Notes: a model not told the origin generated them from the letters alone. A stretch of 64,000 bases of DNA from Marinifilum flexuosum (GCF_003610555.1 NZ_RAPQ01000014.1:1-64000), one strand, 5' to 3'; shown: positions 8,314-17,633, numbered from the stretch's first letter. Numbers and translations: made by a program.

Positions 8314-10083
8314 ATGATGAAAAATAAACGAACAGGAACTCTTATCTCTATACAAGATTCGCTGGTAAAAGCACGATTCTATGGGGATGTTATAATGGGA
8401 GAAACCGCTGAAATTACGGTGGATGGAAAAAAACTACAGGCCGAGGTATTACAGATTACTGCTGATCCCAAAAATGAAGATGCAGGAATTGCAGAGATGC
8501 AGGTGTTTGAAGATTTAACTGGTGCTAGAATTGGTGATACCGTTGAATTTAAAAATGATGCATTATCAGTACTACTTGGACCAGGTTTGCTAACCAGTAT
8601 CTGGGATGGATTGCAAAACTCTTTGTATCCTTTAAGCGAACAGGATTCTTACCTGAAGCCAGGATTAAAAGCACCAGCATTGGATGAAGAAAAATTGTGG
8701 GAATTTACACCCACTGCAAAAATTGGAGATACTTTAAAAGGAGGAAGTGCCATTGGATGGGTTATGGAAGGTCGCTTTGAACACAAAATACTCGTACCAT
8801 TCACCATTGGCAAGTGTATACTGGAAAGTATCATCGATAAACAATCTCTTACCATTAAAGAAGTGGTAGCTGTTGTTAAAGATGAACAAGGTATTCGACA
8901 CGAATTGAAATTGGTATTCAGACAGGCTGTAAAAAGCCCGATCCCATTTAAAGACCGAAGCATTCCCAATAAAACCATCTCTACTGGTGTAAGAGTAATT
9001 GATCTATTGGCTCCGGTAAGTTATGGAGGAACGGTAGGAAATCCAGGACCATTTGGTGCAGGTAAAACCGTAATGCAACACTCTTTGTGTAAATATGCTT
9101 TAGCTGATATCATTATTATGGCAGCTTGTGGGGAGCGTGCTGGTGAAGCGGTAGAGGTGTTTAAAGATTTTGCAGAGCTATCTGATCCATCAACCGGAGA
9201 ATCCTTGATGAACCGAATGTGTATTTTCGGAAATACCAGTTCGATGCCGGTTGCTGCTCGTGAAGCCAGTGTTTTTATTGCCTTAACCGTTGGCGAATAC
9301 TATCGCTATCAAGGATACAATGTGATTTTATTAGCGGATTCTACTTCAAGATGGGCTCAAGCACTTCGTGAAAGAAGTGGTCGCCAGGGAGATATTCCAG
9401 GACCAGAAGCATTCCCAATGGATATTCCTGATCAGATCAAAGGAATGTACCAAAGAGCTGGAGCCGATTCGGCAACAGGAGGATCATTAACCTTTATTGG
9501 AACCGTATCGCCAGCCGGAGGTAACTTTCAGGAACCGGTAACCCAGGCAACCATGGATGCAACAGGTGGATTCTGGGGATTATCGCAAGACCGTGCTGAT
9601 GCCAAGAAATATCCCGCAATTGATCCTTTGGTTTATACTACTTCGGTATACGATAGTTTTATCTCGTGGGAAGACCGAGAAAAGATCTTACAAATTTTAA
9701 ATGAAGCAAATGGGATTGATCAAACCATTAGTACCATTGGTCTTAAGAAAGTTCCTGTAGAGAAATATGAATTGTATCAAAAAGGACAAACCATTGATTT
9801 TTGTGTGCTTCAGCAAGATGCATTTCATGAATTGGATGCCTGTACCCGACCTGAGCGTTTGCAAATTATCAATCAAGCAATACAAAAATTGATTGATCAA
9901 CCAATGCAATATTCAACCGACGGAATGGATGATGAAGAGGTGAAAGAGATGATTAAATCGAAATTTGACAATCTACGTCAGTGGTGGAGAGAATGGAACA
10001 CTTATGCTCAGGATGAAGAGCAAATCGAAACGCTAGCCATCAAAATCGATCAATTTATTTTACAAGAAGAATACGCATCATGA
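8314..10083 (+). CDS. atpA: V-type ATP synthase subunit A (catalytic)
   Basis: Catalytic subunit of the V/A-type rotary ATPase, 589 residues, normal for the family. Walker A is GPFGAGKTV near residue 245, with the long non-homologous insertion before it that distinguishes V-type A from F-type beta. Typical downstream stretches such as LADSTSRWAQALRE and PAGGNFQEPV are present. In the complex it hydrolyses or makes ATP in the A3B3 head. The start is one of two adjacent ATGs (8314 or 8317); the earlier TTG at 8290 is unlikely. The last bases overlap the start of atpB (ATGA), so the two are coupled. Confidence 0.97.
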   Translation: MMKNKRTGTLISIQDSLVKARFYGDVIMGETAEITVDGKKLQAEVLQITADPKNEDAGIAEMQVFEDLTGARIGDTVEFKNDALSVLLGPGLLTSIWDGLQNSLYPLSEQDSYLKPGLKAPALDEEKLWEFTPTAKIGDTLKGGSAIGWVMEGRFEHKILVPFTIGKCILESIIDKQSLTIKEVVAVVKDEQGIRHELKLVFRQAVKSPIPFKDRSIPNKTISTGVRVIDLLAPVSYGGTVGNPGPFGAGKTVMQHSLCKYALADIIIMAACGERAGEAVEVFKDFAELSDPSTGESLMNRMCIFGNTSSMPVAAREASVFIALTVGEYYRYQGYNVILLADSTSRWAQALRERSGRQGDIPGPEAFPMDIPDQIKGMYQRAGADSATGGSLTFIGTVSPAGGNFQEPVTQATMDATGGFWGLSQDRADAKKYPAIDPLVYTTSVYDSFISWEDREKILQILNEANGIDQTISTIGLKKVPVEKYELYQKGQTIDFCVLQQDAFHELDACTRPERLQIINQAIQKLIDQPMQYSTDGMDDEEVKEMIKSKFDNLRQWWREWNTYAQDEEQIETLAIKIDQFILQEEYAS

Positions 10084-11387
10084 TAAGAAAAGAGATAAAT
10101 AAAATTAGTGAGGTTGGAAAAGCTTTGATCTCTGTAGAAGGAAATCCAGGTGTAGCATTGAATCATGTGGTTGAACTTTTACATGCGGATTCGAATCAAA
10201 GTCTGTCTTTTGCCAAAGCAATCAACATTAGCGAAGATTCAACAAGATTCCAGGTATTTAATGGCACACAGGGTTTAAGTACCAGAACAAAAATCAGAAT
10301 TCATGAACGTCCGTTAACTGCAGGCTTTTCGAAAAATATGCTTGGCAGATCTTTCGATGGAATTGGAGAAGTGAACGATGGTGGTCCTGAAATCATCTAC
10401 GAGAAGCAATTGTCAACTCGTTTGGATACCTTAAATCCAACGGTTCGTTTGGTACCCAAGCAAGCTTTGTGGACAGGTATTCCAATGATTGATGTATTCA
10501 ACACACTGGTGAAATCGCAGAAGATTCCAATTTTTGCCGGTCCTACCGAACCCTACAACAAGCTACTATCCCAAATTGCACAAGGAGCCAAGGCCGATGT
10601 GATCATATTTGCAGGAATCGGTCTGAAGTTCGACGAGTACCAATACTTTAAAGATGAGCTGTCGAAATCGGGTAATATGGACAAAACCATCATGTTTTCG
10701 CACCTGGCAGGTGAATCGCAAATTAAGGGTTTGATGTTGCCTGATGTTGCCTTGAGTGTATCCCGCGAGTTTGCCGATCAAGGAAAAGATGTTTTGGTAT
10801 TGCTTACCGATATGACCAACTGGTCGAATATCTTAAGAAACGTTGCCAACTATCAGGATATGATTCCTTCCCTTCAGGGATATCCGGGATCCTTATATTC
10901 TGAGCTGGCCAAAAGATACGAGGTAGCTGCCGATATCGAAGGTGCTGGATCCATTACCATTATTGGGGCCACTACCTTGGAATCGCTTGAAGATCCGGTA
11001 CCTGATAACACAGGATACATTACGGAAGGGCAATTCTTTCTTGAAAATGGAAAGCTGAAACTTGCCCGTTCCCTATCGCGATTAAAACAACAGGTTAATG
11101 GAGACACCAGGAATGATCACAGGGCTATCATGACTGCCATGGCTTCCCTACTGGCTGAAGCAGAAAAAGCTTATGAAGCGGCAGAAGTTGGTGCTGCCAA
11201 CGACCCTTTCTCACAGAAATTACTTGGCTACAGGAAAGATTTTATCGAGAAAGTAGAAGAGCCATTTGGCAAGCCAGTTCAGTTGGAAGAGGCTTTGGAT
11301 CTGTGTTGGGATATCTTACGCAAACACTTTGATGCTGCGGAAACCGGTTTAAGTACAAAGTTAATCGATCAGTACTGGAATAAGTAA
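10080..11387 (+). CDS. atpB: V-type ATP synthase subunit B (regulatory)
   Basis: Non-catalytic partner of subunit A in the A3B3 head, 435 residues, usual length. The sequence has the family landmarks LGRSFDGIGEVNDGGPE, FAGPTEPYNK in place of a P-loop, and LLTDMTNWSNILRNV. The start codon overlaps the stop of atpA by four bases. The C-terminal region follows the family pattern (SLSRLKQQVNG, then a helical tail). Confidence 0.97.
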   Translation: MIRKEINKISEVGKALISVEGNPGVALNHVVELLHADSNQSLSFAKAINISEDSTRFQVFNGTQGLSTRTKIRIHERPLTAGFSKNMLGRSFDGIGEVNDGGPEIIYEKQLSTRLDTLNPTVRLVPKQALWTGIPMIDVFNTLVKSQKIPIFAGPTEPYNKLLSQIAQGAKADVIIFAGIGLKFDEYQYFKDELSKSGNMDKTIMFSHLAGESQIKGLMLPDVALSVSREFADQGKDVLVLLTDMTNWSNILRNVANYQDMIPSLQGYPGSLYSELAKRYEVAADIEGAGSITIIGATTLESLEDPVPDNTGYITEGQFFLENGKLKLARSLSRLKQQVNGDTRNDHRAIMTAMASLLAEAEKAYEAAEVGAANDPFSQKLLGYRKDFIEKVEEPFGKPVQLEEALDLCWDILRKHFDAAETGLSTKLIDQYWNK

Positions 11388-11408
11388 AACCAATAAAAAA
11401 ACTCAAAT

Positions 11409-12011
11409 ATGAACAATATAGAAAATCTTGAAGGCATTGTTTTAAAGCTAAAAGAGCAAGGAATTGAAGCTGGCGAATCAGAAAAAAAGCAGATTATTGA
11501 AAATGCGAAGCAACAGGCCGATGATTTAATCTCAATTGCCAAATTGGAAAGTGATAATATTCTTAGAAAAGCCAAGAACGATGCTGCTCTTCTGCAACAA
11601 AACACGCAAGCTGCCTTAAAACAGGCTTCGCGCGATATGATTGAAGCTACAAAGGTATCGGTGCTGGAACACCTAAAACAGATATTTGGAAAGCAGTGTA
11701 ACAATTTATTCACCCAGGAACAATACATGCAGGAAATATTAAATGCTGCTGTTAAAAGTATTCCTGGCGACAAAGAGGTAGCTGTGCCGGATCAAGTTGC
11801 TCAAAGCATGGAGAACTACCTGATTGATCAATCGCTTCAGGAAGAGATAAAGCTTAAGCCCTTACAAACGAGTGAATCTAAAATTGAAATTCATCCAAAA
11901 ATGGAAAAGGGTATGCAATATGTGGTGAGTTCGCAAGATATAGAGAATGGTTTGTTCTCACTATTAAATAAGGATTTGGTAGAATTATTAAGTCACAATG
12001 GGGAGGAATAA
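11409..12011 (+). CDS. atpE: V-type ATP synthase subunit E (peripheral stalk)
   Basis: Stator subunit, 200 residues. It has a long N-terminal alpha-helical part rich in Ala, Lys, Gln and Glu (residues 10-90) that forms a coiled coil, and a C-terminal globular part ending in EIHPKMEKGMQYVVSS and a short helix, as in subunit E. It follows atpB by 21 nt. In many bacterial operons of this type E precedes A; here it follows B. A separate subunit G or H partner is not visible. The next gene starts 2 nt after its stop, with GGAGG within the last codons. Confidence 0.88.
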   Translation: MNNIENLEGIVLKLKEQGIEAGESEKKQIIENAKQQADDLISIAKLESDNILRKAKNDAALLQQNTQAALKQASRDMIEATKVSVLEHLKQIFGKQCNNLFTQEQYMQEILNAAVKSIPGDKEVAVPDQVAQSMENYLIDQSLQEEIKLKPLQTSESKIEIHPKMEKGMQYVVSSQDIENGLFSLLNKDLVELLSHNGEE

Positions 12012-12013
12012 TC

Positions 12014-12514
12014 ATGGCTAACATAACCTATTTATTATGCAGCCTGCCATCCTTAAGTTTTGCTCAACACCCTCCCATTACAATGGATGATTTTTTATCG
12101 GATGCCAAAGCACAATTGGCTACGGGAAGATTTCAAAAACTGGAGAGTTTAAATTTTAGGGAAGTTGATACATTCAATAAAGATTTAAAGGGATTTAAAG
12201 ATATCATGTTTCAATACCGGGAAGATGTGAAAGAGATCCGCAAAGCAAAGGCTGAGAAACGAAGCCCAAACTTAATGGTTTTGCCAAATGAAGTGGTATC
12301 GAAAGATCCTTTGGTATGTGAAAAAGCAATTATGAAATGGCAATGGGACGAACTTTCGTCTCTCGAAGTAGGAGAGCATTTCACATTTACCGAGCTTCTG
12401 GTTTACAAGCTCAAACTGCAAATGTTGAGCAGGCTGGAATCCTTCCAGGCAGAAAAAGGCAGACAGGTGCTTCAAGCAATTGTTAATCCAAAAATGAAGG
12501 AGGACAATTCGTAA
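12014..12514 (+). CDS. DUF2764 protein of the V-ATPase operon
   Basis: Protein of 166 residues, mostly helical, starting MANITYLLCSLPSLSF, which is the conserved start of the DUF2764 family. In Bacteroidota and Chlamydiae this family is found next to V-ATPase subunit E. The operon lacks recognisable C and F subunits, so the protein may fill part of the central-stalk adaptor role; that is inference. It is coupled to atpD by a TAATG overlap. Confidence 0.8.
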   Translation: MANITYLLCSLPSLSFAQHPPITMDDFLSDAKAQLATGRFQKLESLNFREVDTFNKDLKGFKDIMFQYREDVKEIRKAKAEKRSPNLMVLPNEVVSKDPLVCEKAIMKWQWDELSSLEVGEHFTFTELLVYKLKLQMLSRLESFQAEKGRQVLQAIVNPKMKEDNS

Positions 12515-13122
12515 TGGCAGGGATTAAAATTAAGTATACAAAAACAGAGCAGGCTCGTCAAAAAAAGGTATTAAAAGTATCCTTAAGAATGCTGCCCCTT
12601 TTCGAGGCAATGGAAAAATCCTTAATGGCAACCATTAACACCATTGGAGAAAAAATCCTTCACATCAGGGAAAGCATTGAGCAAAACGAAAAGCAAGCCG
12701 AAAGCTGGATAGCCGTTTTAAATGACTCCTGGGTAGATCTTGACCATTTTATTTCGGTAAACGAGATTATAACCAAACAGGTAGATGTTGCCGGAGTTAG
12801 GGTAAGACAATTTGAGCGTGTGGATTTTAATGTAAATCCGATTCATGATGATGCTCCGCTTTGGTTGGACCATGCCATTGAGCTGATGAAAGAACAGCTT
12901 CAGTTGCTTGCCGAAATTGATTGTTTGCAAAAGCAAATTGAGATTCTGGAAGAGGAGTTGATGGAAGTGAGAGCTCGTGTTAAACTGTTCGAGAATCGTA
13001 GGATTCCCAATGCCAAAATGGCCATCCGAAAAATCGGACAGAAATTGCAAGACGATGAGCGCTTAACAATTGCAACTGCAAAAGTGGTTAAAACCAAAAA
13101 ATTAGAGGAGGCAGTATCATGA
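12514..13122 (+). CDS. atpD: V-type ATP synthase subunit D (central shaft)
   Basis: Central rotor shaft subunit, 202 residues. It starts with the characteristic KIKYTKTEQARQKKVLKVS segment and ends with a second long helix (LEEELMEVRARVKLFENRRI, then KAVVKTKKL-like residues). Both termini form the antiparallel coiled coil that inserts in the A3B3 head. Its start overlaps the DUF2764 stop and its stop overlaps the atpI start by four bases, so it is tightly coupled in the operon. Confidence 0.93.
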   Translation: MAGIKIKYTKTEQARQKKVLKVSLRMLPLFEAMEKSLMATINTIGEKILHIRESIEQNEKQAESWIAVLNDSWVDLDHFISVNEIITKQVDVAGVRVRQFERVDFNVNPIHDDAPLWLDHAIELMKEQLQLLAEIDCLQKQIEILEEELMEVRARVKLFENRRIPNAKMAIRKIGQKLQDDERLTIATAKVVKTKKLEEAVS

Positions 13123-14936
13123 TTATAAAAATGAAAAAGTTACTCTTGTTCCTGCCTAATTCGGAAAGAGATATCAACACGAACCTTACCATTTTAGGTG
13201 AACTGGGCATGGTACACATTGCTCCTTTTCAGTTGCCTAAAGATGGGTCTATTGATAAAGTTGGTTACCGGGTAAAGCAATTAAAAAAGGCAATCAACAT
13301 TCTGAACCAATACAAAAGCAGGGAAAACCATCCAATTGCCAACACGAATCGAATCGATAAGCTTGCGAAGGATGAAAATGCTTTGCTGGAAAAGGTATTG
13401 AACACGGAGAAAGAATATCAGAATCTGCTACGAGAAAAAGAGCAATTGAATGAAAACCTGAATTGGTTTAAGGATTGGGGAAATATTGCATTAGATGATT
13501 TTAAACTATTGCAGCAAAAGGAAGTTTTCGTTCGATTGTATTTGGCTAAGGATAAAGATGTACGAGTTATTTCGGAACAGGAGCAGATTTCCATTGTTGG
13601 GAAATTAAACGACCTGCATCAAATTGTTTTTGTAGCAGAAAATGAAGATCAGAAATTAAATCTTACTGAAGTTAAGCTTCCTGAATACGGAATAAATGAG
13701 GTGGTGGATCTGATCAATCAAAATGATGCCATCATTAAGCAATGTGAAGATTTGCTTACTACCCTTTCTCAACATCAAGCTATTCTTGTAAAAGCTTTGG
13801 CAGATGAAAGCAAATGTTTGGATCTAAAAAAGGTAGCGTTTAGTGGTCATAAGTTGGATGATCAAATTGTATACTGGAAGGGTTTTATTCCCGAAGAATC
13901 GGTTGAGAACTTGATTCGGGTTGCTGAAGAATATTCCTGGGGATATGTAATTCAGGATCCCAATGATGAGGAAGCAGATGAAGTTCCAACTTTATTTAAA
14001 ACAGCCAAATGGGCCGAAAAAATTAAGCCTGTAATGAATTTTATGGGTTTGGTTCCGGGTTACAAAGAGCTGGATGTATCGAAGATATTCATGATCTTCT
14101 TTACCTTTTTTACAGGAATATTGGTTGGTGATGCCGGATATGGATTGGTATTCTTACTAATCACCTTTCTGGTGCACCGCAAAAAGAAGTTTGCTTCCAT
14201 TATCGAATTTCAATTGATGTATACGCTTTCAGCATCCATCATGATCTGGGGAATTTTAACGGGTACCTATTTTGGTTCAGCGGCCATTGCTGAAATATCA
14301 ATTTTAAATCAGCTTAGAATTGAGAAAATCGCAAGCTTTGGTGGCGATAGCATCTTCATTCAAAAATTGATGTTTGTAATTGGCGCCATTCATTTAAGCA
14401 TTGGACATCTGCAAACTGCATGGAAATACAACAATAGCATTAGAGCGATAGGACAATTGGGTTGGGTAGCCATTATATGGGGATTGTTTGGCGTAGTAAA
14501 CAATTTGGTGCTGGGATTGGAAGCTCAGCCAATTACCCCCTATCTGTTCGCAATAGGTATCAGTATGGTGGCTTTGTTTTCCCATACAGGTTCAAATTTC
14601 TTTAAAGGAATGCTTTCTTCCATAGGAAATCTGCCCCTTAGCATTATCAATGGATTTTCGGATATCATTTCTTACATCAGACTTTATGCCGTTGGATTAT
14701 CAACCGTATTAATGGCTACAAGCTTTAACAATATGGCCATTGGCGATGGTGTTACAACCATAGCTTCAGGCATCAGTGCAATAATGGTTCTAATATTGGG
14801 ACACGGACTAAATATGGTTCTTGCGGGCATGGCAGTATTGGTTCATGGTGTACGATTAAACATGCTGGAATATGCCGGACATGCTAATGTTGAATTCTCG
14901 GGAAGAGAATTTAAACCTTTCAAATTAAAAAAGTAA
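13119..14936 (+). CDS. atpI: V-type ATP synthase subunit I (membrane stator, a-like)
   Basis: Subunit I/a of 605 residues. The N-terminal half is a soluble coiled-coil arm starting MIIKMKKLLLFLPN. The C-terminal half has about seven or eight membrane helices, beginning after KPVMNFMGLVPGYKELD near residue 305. The helix with SIINGFSDIISYIRLYAVGL carries the essential Arg facing the K ring. It forms the ion half-channels. It overlaps atpD by four bases and is followed by atpK after 26 nt. Confidence 0.95.
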   Translation: MIIKMKKLLLFLPNSERDINTNLTILGELGMVHIAPFQLPKDGSIDKVGYRVKQLKKAINILNQYKSRENHPIANTNRIDKLAKDENALLEKVLNTEKEYQNLLREKEQLNENLNWFKDWGNIALDDFKLLQQKEVFVRLYLAKDKDVRVISEQEQISIVGKLNDLHQIVFVAENEDQKLNLTEVKLPEYGINEVVDLINQNDAIIKQCEDLLTTLSQHQAILVKALADESKCLDLKKVAFSGHKLDDQIVYWKGFIPEESVENLIRVAEEYSWGYVIQDPNDEEADEVPTLFKTAKWAEKIKPVMNFMGLVPGYKELDVSKIFMIFFTFFTGILVGDAGYGLVFLLITFLVHRKKKFASIIEFQLMYTLSASIMIWGILTGTYFGSAAIAEISILNQLRIEKIASFGGDSIFIQKLMFVIGAIHLSIGHLQTAWKYNNSIRAIGQLGWVAIIWGLFGVVNNLVLGLEAQPITPYLFAIGISMVALFSHTGSNFFKGMLSSIGNLPLSIINGFSDIISYIRLYAVGLSTVLMATSFNNMAIGDGVTTIASGISAIMVLILGHGLNMVLAGMAVLVHGVRLNMLEYAGHANVEFSGREFKPFKLKK

Positions 14937-14962
14937 AAATCAACAAATAAAACTTTAAAAAC

Positions 14963-15421
14963 ATGACTTTATTAACAGTAGTATCAGGATTTGGTGGACA
15001 TGCAATCGCTTTAGGAATCGCAGGAGTTGGATCGGCAATTGGAACAGGAATTGCAGCAATGGGTGCAATGGGTCTTTGGAAACAATCGATCAAAGACAAG
15101 AAGAAACTTCCTTCATTGGCTCTTGCAATGGTTGGTATGCCATTAAGCCAGGTAATTTATGGTATGATTTTCATGAATTCGATGATTGGAGCAAACCTTA
15201 ATCCTGATAGTTATGGCAATCAAATGATTTGGGCATTTTTTGTAGGTCTTGCTATTGCTGCATCTGCTATTATGCAGGGAAAAGTTGGAGCTGCTGCTTG
15301 TGCTAACCTGGCTGTAGACGACAAACAAGGATCGGGAATGTACATCGCCGCTATGGGGGTTATCGAAACAGTAGCGCTACTTGCAATGGTATTTGGAATG
15401 GGTGGCATTCCAAGTGTTTAA
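14963..15421 (+). CDS. atpK: V-type ATP synthase subunit K (rotor ring)
   Basis: Proteolipid of 152 residues with four membrane helices (two hairpins). The ion-binding Glu is E135 in VIETVALL. The other positions that bind sodium in the Enterococcus hirae NtpK ring have equivalents here: S62-Q63 in PLSQVIYG (Thr-Gln in NtpK) and Q105 in AIMQGKVG. This suggests a sodium-coupled rotor, by comparison and not by experiment. It is the last gene of the operon; a structured repeat and a terminator follow. Confidence 0.95.
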   Translation: MTLLTVVSGFGGHAIALGIAGVGSAIGTGIAAMGAMGLWKQSIKDKKKLPSLALAMVGMPLSQVIYGMIFMNSMIGANLNPDSYGNQMIWAFFVGLAIAASAIMQGKVGAAACANLAVDDKQGSGMYIAAMGVIETVALLAMVFGMGGIPSV

Positions 15422-15454
15422 TACCTCAACAGGTATTAATAAAAACTCAATAAT

Positions 15455-15566
15455 TAATACCGATTAGTTGCTAAGTTTACTCACTTATTTCGCTACACTC
15501 ATAACTGAGTGTTAGCAATCTATCGGCACTATACCCATGAGTAAATTAACATCTAAAATGGTATAA
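15455..15566. repeat. Structured intergenic repeat, copy 2
   Basis: Second copy of the element at 5886-6014. The frame TAATACCGAT ... TATCGGCA ... ATACC ... ATGGTATA is retained. The internal arms are different but again complementary: GTTGCTAA pairs with TTAGCAA-type sequence, with ACTCA/TGAGT inside. It starts 33 nt after atpK and ends where the operon terminator begins. Confidence 0.65.
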
Positions 15567-15606
15567 AAAGGCCAGGTCAAGCTTATTGCTGATTTGGCCT
15601 TTGTTG
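15566..15606 (+). terminator. Intrinsic terminator of V-ATPase operon
   Basis: Arms AAAGGCCA (15567-15574) and TGGCCTTT (15595-15602) around a 20-nt loop, followed by a T-rich tract. Placed 145 nt after atpK, just past repeat copy 2. Confidence 0.6.
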
Positions 15607-15629
15607 TATTCTTACCATAAGAAATTGCT

Positions 15630-16040
15630 ACCGTGGATAGCAAATTTGGGGTCACGGATAGCAAATTTCCTATCCCAAATAGCAATATTCCTATCCAGAA
15701 CCTCGGCCTTGGGCAAAACAACAGCAAATTTGCTATTGACATACGTCAAACTTTCTATCTGCTAGAGCAAATTTTCCCTACTTGCACACCAAATTGCTAT
15801 ATTAAAGCTCGAGTTTTCCCCCAGAAAGGTCTAAATTGACCTAAAAATAATCGAGCCTCTTAAAAAAATGATAGCAATTTGCTATCCGTGACCCCAATTT
15901 TTCCCTCCAGAATAGAAATGTCGAGGGTACGAACCCCAATATTGACCTATTGCAGACCTCTTTTCCTATCGGCGATAGCAAATTTGCTATCCCGCACCCC
16001 TTTTTTGAGCCTTTTAAGGGAAAAATCGAGGGTAAAATCA
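15630..16040. repeat. Periodic AGCAAATT word array, about 21-bp period
   Basis: Gene-free block with a recurring word (ATAGCAAATTT or its palindromic form AGCAAATTTGCT). The AG of the word starts at 15639, 15660, 15681, 15723, 15766, 15873 and 15977. The gaps 21, 21, 42, 43, 107 and 104 are all near multiples of 21. TCGAG (at about 15808, 15851, 15921, 16027) and C-run/T-run words recur too. No open frame with family resemblance covers it. Short degenerate repeats and absence of cas genes argue against CRISPR. Confidence 0.6.
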
Positions 16041-16162
16041 GCTACATCGTTCTGGTAAATAGAAATTAAGAGGTTTTATGAAGAAATGTAGATCTCCCTT
16101 ATAGAAAACTTGTAATCCTGAAGGGTATTCATAACGTAACACAATTCATATCTCCAAACAAA

Positions 16163-16188
16163 AAAGGCAACACCCATGTGCTGCCTTT
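16163..16188 (-). terminator. Terminator of M18 aminopeptidase gene
   Basis: Arms AAAGGCA and TGCCTTT with an inner CAC/GTG stem. Read on the minus strand the hairpin is followed by a T-run. It lies 22 nt past the stop of the aminopeptidase gene. Confidence 0.75.
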
Positions 16189-16210
16189 CAAATATCATAT
16201 TTAGTAGATC

Positions 16211-17512
16211 TTACAATCCGAAGAAGTAAGTAAATACTTTACGAACGTAAGCATTGTCTTCTACTCCACCTGTTTCGCGAACCGAGTGCATTCCGAACAT
16301 TGGGTTTCCTATGTCAACAGTACGAATATCAACCTGACCCGTAGATACATTACCCAGTGTGCTACCTCCAACTAAATCGGAACGATTCACAAACTTTTGA
16401 TAAGGAACATCAGCATTCTTACACAAGGTTTCGAATACTGTACCCGAATCACCATCGGTAGTATATTTTTGGTTAGCGTGGATCTTGATTACCGGTCCTT
16501 TGTTGATGAACGGACGGTTGGTAGGATCATGCTTCTCACCAATATTAGGGTGTACAGCGTGAGCCATATCTGCCGAAATCATGAACGAGCTGTAGATGGC
16601 ACGGTGCAATGCTTCCATATCTTTACCCAATTTGAAAACAATACGCTGCAAAATGTGACGCAATACCGGAGAACCTGCTCCCTGCTTGGTAACACTTCCC
16701 ACCTCTTCGTTATCGAAAATGGCAAGCATTTGGGTTTTCTTAGAGTTGCCAACCGATAACAGAGCCTTTAAACCAGCATGAGCCATTGCCAAATCATCCA
16801 AACGAGGTGAAGAGATGAACTCATCATTCAATCCAAAGATGCATCCTTTTTCAAGCTCAAATAAGTTTACGTCAAAATCGATAATTGCTTCAGCATCAAT
16901 CTTCAATTCGTTGGCAATCAATTTCACCAAACAATTGTCCTTTTCCATCTCTTCTGTAATCATAGAAAGCAATGGAAGCATATCTTTCTGCTTGTTCAAT
17001 GCAACACCATCGTTCACTGCACGGTTCAAGTGAATTGCCAGGTTAGGAATCACCATCAACGGACGATCAATCTTTACATACAAATGCTCTGGATGCAAAG
17101 GATCGTTTGATTTTACCGATACACGACCTGCGATAGAAAGAGGACGATCCATCCAAGTATTCAAGATTGGACCACCATAAACTTCTGTATTTAATTTGAT
17201 ATAGTTTCCTTCAACTTCAATTTCAGGATTTGGTTTGATTTTAAAACCTGGTGCATCAGAGTGAGCACAAATCATTTGGAACCCTTCCTCTTCAATCTCT
17301 CCCGTTCCAATTTGAAAAGCGAAAATAGCTGATCCATTCTTTGTTGTAAAGTACTTTCCTCCCTTTGCAACTTCCCATTCTTCGCGAAGATCTAATTCCT
17401 GAAAACCAGCCTCGTTTAACTCCTTTCTGATGTTATTAACGGCATGGTAAGTACTCGGACTTCCATGAATAAAATCGATTAATTCTTGTGCTTGTTGTTT
17501 TGAATTACTCAT
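16211..17512 (-). CDS. apeB: M18 family aminopeptidase (aspartyl aminopeptidase-like)
   Basis: Zinc metalloaminopeptidase of 433 residues, normal for M18. Ligand regions are visible: HSDAPGFKIKP near residue 85, FDNEEVGS near residue 266, and DMAHAVHPN near residue 314. M18 enzymes remove acidic or neutral N-terminal residues from peptides in the cytoplasm as large homo-oligomers. The gene is alone, with its own terminator at 16163-16188 and a 277-nt divergent region upstream shared with the exonuclease-fold/BRCT gene. Confidence 0.93.
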   Translation of the reverse strand: MSNSKQQAQELIDFIHGSPSTYHAVNNIRKELNEAGFQELDLREEWEVAKGGKYFTTKNGSAIFAFQIGTGEIEEEGFQMICAHSDAPGFKIKPNPEIEVEGNYIKLNTEVYGGPILNTWMDRPLSIAGRVSVKSNDPLHPEHLYVKIDRPLMVIPNLAIHLNRAVNDGVALNKQKDMLPLLSMITEEMEKDNCLVKLIANELKIDAEAIIDFDVNLFELEKGCIFGLNDEFISSPRLDDLAMAHAGLKALLSVGNSKKTQMLAIFDNEEVGSVTKQGAGSPVLRHILQRIVFKLGKDMEALHRAIYSSFMISADMAHAVHPNIGEKHDPTNRPFINKGPVIKIHANQKYTTDGDSGTVFETLCKNADVPYQKFVNRSDLVGGSTLGNVSTGQVDIRTVDIGNPMFGMHSVRETGGVEDNAYVRKVFTYFFGL

Positions 17513-17622
17513 AGTGTATGTTTTAATATTGTCTTCGAAATTTGAGTTTCAAATCTACATTATTTTTTAGGTTTGGCAAGTACTTTAGGCACTATATGAA
17601 TTCATTTTTCGCTCAATAGTTT

Positions 17623-17630
17623 TATATTTG
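17623..17630 (+). promoter_or_regulatory. Possible Bacteroidota -7 box
   Basis: TATATTTG matches TAnnTTTG. It sits just before structured repeat copy 3, so a transcript started here would carry the whole repeat as the leader of the gene at 17790. The -33 box is not convincing. Confidence 0.25.
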
Positions 17631-17633
17631 CTC

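Noticed and set aside
15633-15839. 68-codon open frame on the plus strand in the AGCAAATT array
   Set aside because: Composition and period are those of the non-coding array; no start context or recognised product.
15630-16040. CRISPR array
   Set aside because: The repeated word is only 8-13 bp, degenerate, often palindromic, and no cas gene is near. The spacing of about 21 bp is too short for CRISPR repeat plus spacer.
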